Below are positions 9,955 through 21,130 of a stretch of DNA of 64,000 bases, piece after piece. The notes under the pieces are model-generated. The model saw nothing but the letters and a program-made list of their open reading frames with translations, was not told the origin of the DNA and searched no databases. The first letter of the stretch is position 1. Each line of letters opens with the position of its first letter. Source of the stretch: Cryptomeria japonica (Eukaryota; Streptophyta; Pinopsida; Cupressales; Cupressaceae); the NCBI RefSeq assembly GCF_030272615.1, contig NC_081412.1, forward strand, positions 695,586,083 through 695,650,082, read 5' to 3'. Position numbers and translations under genes: made by a program.

Positions 9955-12900
9955 CTAAGTCTCTACTGGTGGAGGTAAGACTCCGAGCTGATCTCTGAGA
10001 TACTCAAAAGTTTTCTTAGGTAAAGGTTTTGTAAAAATATCTGCAAGCTATTCTTTAGTATTCACATAAACCAGTTTTAATTCCTTTTCTTCAACTTTTT
10101 CCCTTAGAAAATTTAGTTTGATAGAAACATGTTTTGTTTTAGAATGTAATACTAGATTCTTAGATATATCAATTGTTGCAGTGTTATCACAATATATAGT
10201 AATAGGTTCCTTGCATTTTACCTTTATGTCTTTCAACATTTGCTTAAGCCAGGGTACCTGTGTACAGTTTGTTGTTGCTTCAACATATTTTGATTCTGCT
10301 ATTGATAAAGATGTACAACTCTGTTTCTTACTTAACCAAGAAACTAATCTCTTTCCAAGAAAGAATGCTCCTCTAGTGGTTCTCTTTCTATCATCCACAT
10401 CTCCTACCCAATTTGCATCTGTGTATGCATATAGATCAAAATTTTCATCTTTAGGATAACATAATCCAAGATTTGTTGTGCCTTGTAAGTACCAGAAAAT
10501 CCTTTTTACTGTTGATTCATGATTTTCCCTAGGATTACTCTGAAATCGAGAAACAATACATACAACATTCATAATATCAGGCCTAGTTTGTGTCAAATAC
10601 AGTAAACCTCCTATCATAGATTTGTATCTAGTTGGATTAACAAGTGTAGATTCATCCCTTTGAGATAATTTGTCATTTGTAGTCATAGGTGTGCTTACCG
10701 GTTTAGAGTTTTCCATCCCAAATTTCTTGAGTAGTTCTTTCAAGTACTTAGATTGACTCAAAAATATGCCTTTATCACTCTATGAAATTTGCAATCCTAA
10801 AAGGAATTTTATTTCTCCAATCATAGACATTTCAAATTCATGCTGCATTTTAAGAGAAAATTCTTTGCATAATCCATCTTCTCCTCCAAAGATTATATCA
10901 TCAACAAATACTTCCATAATCAAAATGTCATCATTAGTTACTTTGTAATATAAATTGCTATCTGCATTTCCTTTAGTAAAACCAATTTTTAAAAGATACT
11001 TATCCAATCTTACATACTAGGCTCTTGGAGCTTTATTTAGTCCATACAAAGCTTTTCTTAATCTGCAAACCATATCATTGTTATCTGTCAAAGAAAATCC
11101 ATCAGGTTGTTTAATATAGACTTCCTCTTCAAGTTCTCCATTCAAAAATGCACATTTAATATCCATTTGATAAACTTTGTAATCTTTGTGAGCTGCAAAG
11201 GCCAAGAATAATCTAACTGCCTCAATTCTAGCTACCAGTGCAAAGGTTTCATTGTAATCAACTCCTTCTTTCTGAGAATATCCCTTACACACTAGTCTTG
11301 CTTTATTCCTGAAAACCTTACCATCTTCATTGAGTTTATTTTTAAATACCCATTTGGTTCCAATTACATTTTTATTTTCAAGCCGGGGAACTAACGTCCA
11401 AGTATTATTTTTCTCAATCTGTCCTAATTCTTCTTCCATAGCTTTAATCCAAAATTTATCTTCACATGCCTCATTGATAGATAATGGTTCAATTTGAGAA
11501 ATAAGACATACCTATTCATTTGCCAATCTTCCTCTTGTCATGACTCCTTTAAATTTGCTTCCAATTATCTAATCTTCAGAATGATTCAGTCTTACATATT
11601 GGGGTGTCTTAGTCTGTTGTTTTTCTTCAATTACTATAGTATCTTCTGATGATACCAGAGTAACTAGATCATCATTTTGTACCAGTGGATTTACTGTTGG
11701 TTCATTTGTCATAATTTCTGTTACCGGTTTAGAGTCTATATACCTTGAAGTTCCTTTGAATTGTTCATCAATTTTTACATTTGTACTCTCAACAATTTTC
11801 TGTAATCTTTTATTAAAGCATCTATAAGCTTTACTCTTAGATGAATAACCAAGAAATATTCCTTTGTCACTTCTAGGATCAAACTTGCCAATATACTCAT
11901 CTCTTCTAATATAACATTTACTTCCAAAAACTCTGAAATACTTAAGAGTAGGAGTATTACCAAACCATAGTTCATGAGGGGTCTTACCGGTTTCACCTTT
12001 GATGCGAACTTTGTTGAATGTATAGACAACAGTGCTTATTGCCTCTCTCTAGTACACATGTGGTAGATTTGCTTCTGATAACATAATTCTTGCTGCATCC
12101 AAAATAGCTCTATGTTTCCTTTCAACAACTCCATTCTGTTGTGGTGTCCGAGGTGCTGATAACTGTCTTTTGATTCCATTAACTTCACAAAATGTATTAA
12201 AATCTCTAGATGTGAATTCTCCTCCTTGATCTGATCTTAAATGTTTAATTTTCTTACCGGTTTCATTTTCAACCATTGCTTTGAATAGTTTGAACTTCCC
12301 AAGTGCTTCTAATTTTTCTCTGAGAAAAGTAACCCAACACATTCTAGAATAATCATCAATAATTAGCATGAAATATCTATCACCTTGTAAACTTTTAGTT
12401 CTAGTTGGACCACATAAATCAGTGTGAATTAAATCAAGAGCATTATTGGATTTTTCTGGAATACTTTTGAAACTATCTCTAACCTGTTTTCCAATTTGAC
12501 ATTCCTTGCAAATTGTATTCTGAGGTTTCACAATTTTAGGTAGATCTCTAACTGCCTTAGAAGTACTAATTTTTACCATGCAAACAAAATTTACATGACA
12601 TAGTCTTTTATGCCATAGGAAACTTTCATCTATATGAGCAATTAAGCATGCCTTTTCACTATTATTCAAATGAAAGATATTACCTCTAGTCTGATTACCG
12701 GTTGCAATTTCCAAACCAGTTCTATTCATGATTTTGCATTTTCCATTTTTAAATTGTAACTGAAAACCTTTCTCAACTAATTGACCAACACTTAAAAGAT
12801 TATGTTTTAATCCTTCAACATAGTAAACATTGTCAGTGTTATGTTTACCATCAAGAGATATTGAACCCTTACCTTTGATTGAACAGGCTTTGTCATCTCT

Positions 12901-14109
12901 GAATCTTACTAAACCTCCATTGTATTCTTGAAAGTTTGAGAATTTGCCTTTGTCTCCAGTCATGTGATGTGAGCATCCTGAGTCAATAATCCATTCATCC
13001 TTTGATTCAACTTTAGCTGCTAGGGCTTGTTCTACCAGTGGAGCAATAGGTACCAGTTGATCTTCTGTTATAGCAACAAAGACCCATCCATTGTCTGCTG
13101 GATCCTCATTAGAATCATCAATCACACCCTCATCAGTAATGTAACAAGATTTATCTTTGTTTTTCTTAAATTTGTATCTCTGATATTCAGGATTAGGTTT
13201 GTATGTCCTTCTAGCTTCTTCTCTTAGTCTAGCATGTCTATCAGGGCATCTTGAAGCCATATGACCAATCTTATTGCAGTTGAAACATTTAAAGGGTGCT
13301 TTACCTTCATACTTACTTCCAATTGGTCCTTTAGGCATTTTTCTTGCAAATAGTGCTTCAAGTTCTTCAATCTCTTCATTCTCCTTCCTGGTTTCTTCAA
13401 GTTCTCTTGCATAAAAGGCTCTCTAGTCTGATTTGTCAAAAGATGGAGCAGATGATGTTGATGCTTTGAAGGCCAAATCAGTTTTTATAGTAGCAACAGG
13501 ACCAAATTCCTCAATTTCAAAAGCTGAAAGTTTTCCAATCAATGTATCCCTAGTTACTGATGTATTAGGCATTGTTCTCAACTCATTAATAGCAGTAACC
13601 TTTATTTTATATGCTGGTGGCAATCCTCTTAAGATTTTTGAAACAATCTCATCTTCACTCAAGGTTCCTCCACAACATTTGATACCTAAAACAATTTCAT
13701 TTACTCTTTCCATAAAGGCAGAAATTCTTTCATCTTCTTCCATTTTCAGATGTTCATACCTAACTCAAAAGCTTTCAAGTTTTGCAATTTTGACTGTGGA
13801 ATCCCCTTCATTCAGTGTTTCCAAATGATCCCAAATAGCTTTTGTAGTAGATCTATCTGATAATCCCATGATTTGTTGATCTGATAATGCGCTCAAAAGT
13901 GCTTCTCTTGCTTTGCGATCATTTTCTTCATCTTTACTTAGAGTAATAGGAGCAGGCTGACTAGCTACAACAGTAGTATAACCATTCTTAGTAACTTCCC
14001 AGATGTCTTTACCAATGCAATTCAGATGTGTCTCCATTTTGATTTTCCATATTCCATAGTTGGTTCCATCAAGTTTAGGACTATCCTTTCTGAAATAATT
14101 AGTAAACAT
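9955..14109 (-). pseudogene. Copia-1 Gag-Pol polyprotein, one frame with eight stops
   Basis: From the ATG at 14109 to the stop at 9955 all domains lie in one frame of 1,385 codons with no frameshift. Gag begins MFTNYFRKDSPKLDGTNYGI. A zinc knuckle CFNCNKIGHMASRC lies at residues 275-288, the protease DSG at 376, and the integrase HHCC from 500. Integrase catalytic residues are D564, D627 and E663, with the usual 35-residue D-E spacing. The reverse transcriptase FVDD box is at 1068 and RNase H ends the protein. In-frame stops sit at about 13765, 13423, 12049, 11575, 11511, 11017, 10780 and 10048. Most fall where related copies have Trp or Gln, so they are simple C-to-T or G-to-A changes. The length fits an intact Copia polyprotein. 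Confidence 0.93.
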
Positions 14110-14152
14110 TGGATCTCCTCAAGTTGTTAAACTTCTACAAAAAGAGGACTAG

Positions 14153-14164
14153 GCTTTGATACCA
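14153..14164 (-). promoter_or_regulatory. Primer binding site of Copia-1
   Basis: Minus strand TGGTATCAAAGC, two bases after the 5' LTR end. It differs from the common TGGTATCAGAGC by one G-to-A change; TRG-B has the same variant. Confidence 0.9.
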
Positions 14165-14166
14165 AT

Positions 14167-15239
14167 TGTAGGTCCCAAGGACAACTGAGAGGGGGGGTGA
14201 ATCAGTTGTCAAATAAATTCAAACCAAAATCTTATTAACCAACTTATTGCTTAATACCGGTAAGACAGTTAATTGTGTCGGTGAACAGTATTAATAGGAA
14301 ATGCTATACCGGTAAGAATTAATGCATGAAACATAAACATAAAGTCATCCACAACACATGACACAAATATTTGTACATGGAAACCTTGTAAGGAGAAAAA
14401 CCATGGTGGGAAACCTTACCCAAAATCAGATGATACTAGTGTAGATAGTAAGTGTACAAGAGGGGTCTGCACATGTAGAAAGGCCAACAACCTAGAGCTC
14501 ACTGCTCAAACACAAATAGGAGTCACACTGACTATAGTTGGATGGTTAAATCCAATGAGAATGTACTGCACAAAATAGCATCATCATATGCTGGATTCAA
14601 TACTGGTGTAATGCTGATATGCTTCTACAAAAACCTAACTTCACCTTCAAATGATGTCTTCGTGTTTATCTCTGCTTGATCTCGCATATACCCTTTCTTA
14701 AATCTTTTTTACATTCCACACTTGATCTTACAAATAAGATCTTACATTTATACCATACTCTAAGACCAATTTTAATAGGTCGACTCTACAAGATATTACA
14801 ATAAAAATATTTTACAAATAATACAATATCCGATGCAATAACCGATTGAACATGTCGGCTTAATGCATTTACAACAATAATAAATCATCTCCATAGCATG
14901 CCATGCTGATTCGGAAAAGATAAACCTACTGGTGTAACCCTAGATAACCTGGACCTATTTGTCAATAAAAGCAAATATGCAAATAAAAATATACCAATGA
15001 TATTAATTCAAGAAAAAGTGTCCACATGATGTCTTCGACATTACCAAGTGTCTTCCATGTCATTGCAAGTACCGGTGAACATTATATCCTGCTGGTTAAC
15101 ATTATATCCTGCTAGTTAACCATATATCAGTGATTGTTTGAATAGTTTACTGATTACCGGTGAACATTGCTGGATCTCCAAAGTAGGTGTATTTAGCAGG
15201 TGTTGACATCAATGACAAAACCATACCAAAATACCAACA
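14167..15239 (-). repeat. 5' LTR of Copia-1 (1,073 bp)
   Basis: Partner of 8519-9591, bounded by the primer site on one side and TAGAG at 15240 on the other. Confidence 0.93.
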
Positions 15240-15240
15240 T

Positions 15241-17160
15241 AGAGACATCGTCTCTTAAGTATGACTATCTTCTAAGGGGGATGGTCTCTCTGCTGATGTC
15301 CCAGCCCCTGGATCTCTTGTAGGATCCTATCTCGAAGGCCTCGTCATGCCTCTGCTCTCTGACTGTGACCCAGTCTCTCGAGATCGACTCGATATCAACT
15401 GTGTAAAGCTGTACACTCTGCGCTCCCTGGGCATCGCGTCCTCATAGTGATGTTGATAGTACTCCACATCCTTGACTCTCAAGGACAGCTCTCTCATAAT
15501 GACCCTCATCAGACCACCTACTACTGCTCTCTTCACACTCCCTACCAGCTCCTCCACTCGACCTCGCCGCTCTATCTCAGTATCGTGCTCTAGGGTCAGC
15601 TGGGTAATCTGATGTTGCTGCATCAATAGCTATGCCTGCAGTTGTTGTACTGTCAACTGTAGAGTCCTGATTTGGGTGTCCTCCACATGCATTGGGATCT
15701 AGACTCATAGGGGCACCTGTGAAGGGGTACCCCCTATCCCTCTGCCTATCCTTAGTGCTAGTGGAGGCAACTCATCAGTCCTCCTCCTTTGCGCTGTCCA
15801 TCTCCACTCATCAATCCCTCCCACCGCTGCTATCACCTCTCCCACTCTACCCTCCTCTCCCTCTATCCATCATAGCTCGTCAAACTGCTCTCTCCACCCG
15901 CACTCCCCTATCACCCCCATCTCTACCTCGGTCTCCTCTCCTCCGCTGATATCCTCTCCCTTGTCATCCTCCTCCACCTCCATCATCTCCCTCATCACCA
16001 TCTCCCCCTACCTCATCCTCGTCATCATTGAAGGTAGGCCGCATCTCCTCAGGATCTGATATCATGGCCACAACATGAGCTCCAAACAAATCAACAAACT
16101 CATGTGTCATCCCAGCATCTAGTATCTCAGGAGCATAGTCCCATATCTGGCCTGCTAAGCTGGAAAACTCCTCTATAGCCACTCCACTATCAATAGTCGG
16201 GCCCCAATCTGGTATATCCTACCTACGATGTGCATATAAGAAGGTCCCCTATGGTATCCCCTACTGCTGACCATACTACCGTAAAACCCTGCCAACCTGA
16301 AATCTCTTGATCATAAAGGGTGTCCGCCCTATCAAAAATTGACTCATAAAAACATAAGGCATCTCCAGCCCATCCTTGGCCCAGACCTCACAATCTATAT
16401 ATAGTTGCTAGATGACCGTATTGATGTCATCCAACACCCTCCTCCAGTGCTCAAGTTTTCCCAGCTTACACTAGACAACTAGCCCCCTGTATCCATATGC
16501 ATATGCCCACCCAGCAGGCCTGTCTCTATCCACCAGTGGCCTAGCTGCTGGAATGTGCTCCCAACACCATACCTATAGGAGTGTCATGCCAACTGACAAA
16601 CTATCGTAACCCAGGTATACCACCTCATGTAAATCTCTATATAAATGAGCTAACATGGCTGATCCCCATGCAAACCTATAGCCCTGTGTCACCATCTCCT
16701 CAAGCACCAATCCCCAACCTACAAAAAATCCCTTCGACCTACGGTCAGGACATAGGAATCCACCTATGAAACCTGCTAGTACTAACAGAAGAGGTGCATA
16801 GTCCAAATCCAAGAACTCCTACCAAGGGATCTCATATTCGCAAACTATCTCATCATGAAATATACAACGCAGTGCCTCTGTCCCACCCTCCTCTGTCTGC
16901 TCATATGGCAATAATGCACCTACTACGGGAATTCACAATATCCTATAACAGTCCTTAGGAGTCACCGTCATCTCACCTGTGGCAAAGTGGAACGTGTTCA
17001 TATCACTATGCCATCTCTCGGCGAGCACTATGAGTAAACCCTAGTTCATAGTGAACCAAGGCATATCCAATAAAGATGACAAGCCACATCTCTCAATAAT
17101 ATCTAAGTCAGCCTGTGCCAATCATGGTATCAATCCCCATCATCTGGGGAACTACTCCCG
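15241..17160 (-). pseudogene. Antisense plant-mobile-domain (PMD) ORF of the Tat-like element (broken)
   Basis: Minus-strand translation gives typical plant-mobile-domain blocks in order: DLDIIERCGLSSLLDMPWFT, GEMTVTPKDCYRIL, IPVVGALLPYE, WGSAMLAHLYRDLHEV (16600s), VWCWEHIPAARPL and FQVGRVLR followed by YGQQ. The acidic stretch DDEDEVGGDGDEGDDGGGGG lies at about 15967-16026, and a charged C-terminal part spans 15327-15626. PMD proteins are found in MAIN-type host genes and as passengers of plant transposons; their biochemical role is not settled. Stops at about 16571, 16490, 16240 and 16183 break the frame. Its place between gypsy pol and the 3' LTR, on the opposite strand, matches the extra antisense ORFs described in Tat-lineage elements. 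A TATA box on its strand lies upstream at 18455. Confidence 0.8.
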
Positions 17161-17289
17161 TGACTGAACCACTCTCAATCACTCCTATCAAAAAGCAACA
17201 CAAGTCCAATATCAATTTCCTCATCAAAACAAAGATATCAAAATCAAAATCACATCAAAACCTTGAAACATTTTGCAAATCTAATCAAG

Positions 17290-17540
17290 TTCCACATCAT
17301 ATCATTCCATATCAACTTGTAACACAACTCAAGTTTTCAAAAACCATATCAAAACTTGTAAAAAAACTCAAGTCTCCACATCACATAAACTTTTAAAACA
17401 ATTCAAGTTTCCCACCCATATCGGCTTGTAAAACAACTCAAGTTTCCAACCTATATCAACTTGTAACAAAACTCACGTTCCACATTCATATTGGCTTGTA
17501 ACACAAATCAGGCTCCACAAATATTAACTTGAAACAATGC
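17290..17540 (+). repeat. Degenerate tandem repeat, about 40-bp unit
   Basis: The phrase ATATCAACTTGTAACACAAC, followed by TCAAGTTTTCA, recurs with changes at about 17306, 17347, 17390, 17420, 17453 and 17489, giving six or more diverged units. It lies upstream of the PMD ORF on the antisense side. No coding function is evident; the 93-codon plus frame at 17115 is an artefact of the repeat. Confidence 0.8.
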
Positions 17541-17759
17541 AAATCAAATCAAGGTTCAATCAAACACACATTAATATCTACATCAATAACTTGAAAAACC
17601 ACAAATCAAACCAAGTTATATCAATACTCATATTGAACAAACTATCAAAAACATGACAGCCGACACAACAAAAAAAAATAAAATTTTCACCTCCCCAGGA
17701 AAAACTGACCTTATCCTATGTAATTTTCTACATTCAAAAATCATCCTATCTTGTAAAAC

Positions 17760-18240
17760 CTACTGCATGCGCTAGTTAAATTTGGCTATGCGTTAGACTA
17801 AATATATGCGCTACCCTATTTTCTCCATGCACTATCCTATCTACCCCATGCACTAGACTCACTCTACACACTACCCTTTTTTCTCCATGTGCCAACTAAT
17901 CTACCTTAAGCACTAAACCTGATTCATGCGCTAACCTATCCCATGTTTGTGCTACCCATTTAACCCTATGCGCTAGGTCTAACCTACGTGCTACATCCCC
18001 CTGCCCATGCGACCCCCTGTGGAGCCTATGCGCTAGGTTTACCTAATGCGCTAACCTTTTAACCCTAAGTGCTACCCTGTGTCCCTCATGTGCTAACCTA
18101 AGGTCATGTGCCAACCTAAAAACTTCATGCGCTACCCTAAATATTTTCAGACGCTACCCTAAATTGCAACCCTATGCGCTATGAAATTTTTCGTATGCGC
18201 TAAACTAAGACTCCTATGTGCTAAAACGTGAAACCGCATT
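17760..18240 (+). repeat. Array of ATGCGCTA(A)CCTA-type short motifs
   Basis: About twenty copies of an ATGCGCTA core (variants ATGCACTA, ATGTGCTA, ACGTGCTA) followed by an ACCCTA-like tail lie every 15 to 35 bases. Spacing is irregular, so this is an interspersed motif array rather than a clean satellite. It sits between the antisense TATA box and the PMD ORF. Confidence 0.85.
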
Positions 18241-18454
18241 TTGAAATTCAAAAACTGACCAAAAATGATCAAATTCAAAATCAAAAAGGGGTCAGAAGGG
18301 TTGACTTACCAGTGGTCCATATGTGGTAGGCCTCCGATACCTTCGAATGTGCTCGAATCGATGCATAGAATAGGGAATAGGCATTTTATCTTCTCTCCAA
18401 AAGTCTCTTTCTCCAAGGTCAACAAGCACAAATGAGACAAAGCAATGCACTTTT

Positions 18455-18466
18455 CCCCTTTTATAG
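18455..18466 (-). promoter_or_regulatory. TATA box upstream of the antisense PMD ORF
   Basis: On the minus strand the sequence reads CTATAAAAGGGG, a strong plant TATA box. It faces the PMD ORF, which begins some 1.3 kb downstream after the motif array and tandem repeats. A small ORF follows closely on the same strand (18292-18570 region). Function as a promoter is inferred. Confidence 0.5.
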
Positions 18467-18798
18467 GGTAAAATAAAATTAGGGTTAGGGAAATGAGCAT
18501 GAAATTTGCTCATGATCTCCCTCATACCCTCGCACACGTCAATTATTAGGAGATGAATCAATTTAAACATTCCACCTAGCCAAAATTTTGCACAAGAAAC
18601 ACAATTATCAAATCAAATCAAATTTTCCAAAAATTTGATTCATCTCCCGAGGGGGCATTATCACCATCATTTATCAAATCTGGGGCATCACACATCAAAT
18701 CTAGGGCACGACATGAAAATCCATAAAGACAACATTGATCATAAAATCGCAATGACACATCATTTTCTTTGAAATAACATGCGCACACACGTCACTTC

Positions 18799-18812
18799 AA
18801 AGAGGGGCAAAA
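18799..18812 (+). promoter_or_regulatory. Polypurine tract of the Tat-like element
   Basis: AAAGAGGGGCAAAA stands directly before TGTAGACG, the inferred start of the 3' LTR. Confidence 0.7.
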
Positions 18813-20280
18813 TGTAGACGTATAAAAATGACCATATTCCTAAATGAATATTTTATGTTCATTTCTCTATTTAATTAAATCCAATTTAATTGAATAACCC
18901 ACATTCCCCTATTTAATTAAGTAAAATACTCAATTAAATTCACTATACCTCTTTAATAGAATAAATCATTTTATTCAATTAAATCCCCTATTCACTTTTT
19001 AATTAAATTCAAATTTAATTAAAATAGTTATCCTAAATTGAATAAATCTAATTTATTTAAATTCCCCAATTACAACCAAATTGAATTAAATCTATTTTAT
19101 TCAATTAAAACGTATTATCCCTTCATCCACTTGCAAAATCTTACATCTCCCACTTGCATCCTAACCCTCTTCTAGAATCCATCTAATCCTAATTAATTAA
19201 CCCAAACCCATTCATTATCCCCTTTCCCTAAATTTGAGGAGGTCACTTCTCAAATTTGGAGTAAAGTCTTCTAGAAGCATTAAAGCCTTTATCCATTCAA
19301 CAAGCTAACTAGTTGAATACCCCCAAATTTGGAAGGACTCTTACAAATTTGTCCCCAAAGTCTTCATAACCATTAATGGTTAACTCAACCCTTTAGAATG
19401 GTTAAAGAATTTCCATAAACTCAACCTCCATGTAACCCAAGGGTCTCATCAAGCATTTATTGCTTTGACCATGGTTATCCTTAAACCTTTGCACAAGATT
19501 TTATCCTTTGGGTAAAAGCTTTATCCATTGGATAACCCTAACTTAACCTTAACCCTTAACCCCTAGGGTAACCATGAGGTCTTCTCAAGCATTTAATGCT
19601 TCTTACATCTCCTCTCAGCCAACCTTATGTTGACAATAGTCACCATTTTATTGGTGCCAATTGCAAACATGGATTCCCAACTTTCAAACTTAGCCCTTGA
19701 TTAACTCTTTCAATCCTGACCATCCATTGCCCTATTTTTGCTATAAATAGAGCTCCCATTCCTCCATTTTCATCATCCAAGTCTTTAGCATCACACTTAT
19801 ACTAAAATCCATCTAAGCTTTTAAATATCATTTACGCTCATCATTTAGCCTCTCTTTTAAATAGGAATTAATCTAAATATGCATGTTTAGAGTATTTTCC
19901 TTATCATTTAGCTTAATCATAGACAAATATAGCATGCTAGGATAGTCTTGTTTTCTAATCTTGTCATCTTATAACTAGTTTATGGCATTTATAGGATCAT
20001 GCATAGCCTAGGATGCATCTCATTTTAAAATCAAACCAAACATCTCTCGTTCTTGCATTTGTCATCCCTAAACCACTTTGCTTAGTGATCTGAGAGCAAA
20101 GACATTGGTTTGAGGGACCTTGTGAGATAGAGAACTATGGAACCAACATTGGGAAGCTGAGCCATACTTCATGACTCCATAGCTTACACCAAGAAGTCAT
20201 GTGGGTGTGTGAGCAAAGTTCCCTAGAACTCCATTTTTCACATTTCAAGTTCTATCGACCCACTTTTCCCACATACAACA
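18813..20280 (+). repeat. 3' LTR of the Tat-like gypsy element (boundaries partly inferred)
   Basis: The start TGTAGACG follows a polypurine tract. A candidate end is ACATACAACA at 20271-20280, giving TG...CA termini and about 1.47 kb. The first 300 bases are very AT-rich with repeated AATTAAAT motifs, and a TATA box lies at 19742. With no second LTR in the window the right end cannot be confirmed. Confidence 0.6.
19742..19749 (+). promoter_or_regulatory. TATA box in the 3' LTR of the Tat-like element
   Basis: TATAAATA followed by GAGCTCCC, the usual layout of an LTR promoter. As a 3' LTR it would drive rightward into the SET relic if active. Confidence 0.55.
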
Positions 20281-20699
20281 CATATAGGAGCTTTGTTGTT
20301 TCTTGCCATGATCTTTGAGATTCTTTTTGAAATATACACTTGGGTAAAATATACATATCATGTAATGCTTATGATGCTCAATTGTTGGTGTTGATTATAT
20401 GTATATATTTTGTTTGATTCTGTCATCGTTTGTGGAAATAGGTAATTGACTATGGACATTGTTAACCCTTTTGTTGAGGACCCTGCACTTTCTAGATAAA
20501 TGAAAGGTAAGGAAAAAAAAATACAATGATTATGATGTCTGCGTATTGTTCACATTGTCTACTATGTAATTTTTAGCATACGTATCATGTAATTTTTAGC
20601 TAAGATATGATAGATGAATTACATATGCAAGAACCTAAACCCCTTTCTCTTTAATAATAAGCCAGGTTTTAGGAACAATATTTTATCAAAACTTTGATT
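20281..20699 (+). other. Intergenic sequence between the gypsy LTR and the SET relic
   Basis: AT-rich DNA without supported features. It contains ATATGTATATATTTTG near 20397 and short A runs at about 20513. Confidence 0.4.
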
Positions 20700-21130
20700 T
20701 TTTTTCTCATTGAAACCACATGTTATAGCTCATTCCACCTTCTCAACCCTCCTATATGCAAAAAATCTAATACAATTATCAACACTTAAGGCCCCAGTTG
20801 GGCTTATTCAAATTTCAATCTCAACATCAAATTTAGGGTCGACTTCATTTGATGGAGTGCAGGTACCACCAAATAGGTATTTGTCAGATCTGTCTTCCTC
20901 GAGTGAGGGAAGTTCAAGAAGAGGAGACGAAAGTGAGACATGTAGTGTGTCTAAAAGAGGGAGATCGACTAGAGGTCAAAAGATTAGGAGAAAATTCAAT
21001 AAACGCATACAATTTTTTCTGTCTCAAGGGGGTCATGTTCTTATGATGATGAGAGCATAGGCAACATTGAGGTGCCCTTGAGGTACAAACATCTATAGAA
21101 ACAATGGATACCCAAGGAACTTCCTCCAAT

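Larger units (their letters stand above)
8519..15239 (-). mobile_element. Copia-1: full-length reverse-strand Copia retrotransposon
   Basis: Two near-identical 1,073-bp LTRs (8519-9591, 14167-15239) flank an interior with primer site, one gag-pol frame and polypurine tract, all on the minus strand. TAGAG at 8514-8518 and 15240-15244 is a perfect target duplication. The polypurine context AAAGGGGGAGAT, the C-rich tract close to the LTR end, and the EFEMSMIGE motif after the FVDD box resemble SIRE/Maximus-type Copia elements, although no extra ORF follows pol. It lies inside the Tat-like gypsy element. It cannot be autonomous because of stop codons in pol. Confidence 0.94.
1..20280 (+). mobile_element. 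Tat/Ogre-like Ty3-gypsy retrotransposon, 3' part, carrying two nested Copia insertions
   Basis: The pieces 1-2899, 7866-8518 and 15240-20280 read as one plus-strand element once the Copia insertions at 2900-7865 and 8519-15239 are set aside. In order they hold a gypsy RNase H, a second archaeal-type RNase H, an integrase, a noncoding spacer, an antisense plant-mobile-domain ORF, a polypurine tract and one LTR. A second RNase H and an extra antisense ORF between pol and the 3' LTR are known marks of the Tat/Ogre lineage of plant Ty3-gypsy elements. The Copia-1 insertion is bounded by TAGAG on both sides, which supports continuity there. The 5' LTR, gag, protease and most of the reverse transcriptase lie to the left of the window. 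That all parts belong to a single element is inference from order and orientation. Confidence 0.66.

Noticed and set aside
11775-12029. 84-codon minus ORF in Copia-1
   Set aside because: Out of frame with the Copia-1 polyprotein; the pol frame covers the same DNA with recognisable integrase tail blocks. The equivalent shadow occurs in Copia-2 at 30450-30671.
13433-13828. 131-codon plus ORF
   Set aside because: Antisense shadow of Copia-1 gag.
9955-14109. Calling Copia-1 autonomous because its structure is complete
   Set aside because: Eight in-frame stops through gag, integrase, reverse transcriptase and RNase H make the encoded proteins non-functional.
18481-18500. Telomere-like TTAGGGTTAGGG
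   Set aside because: Only two imperfect units within a gypsy element; no array.
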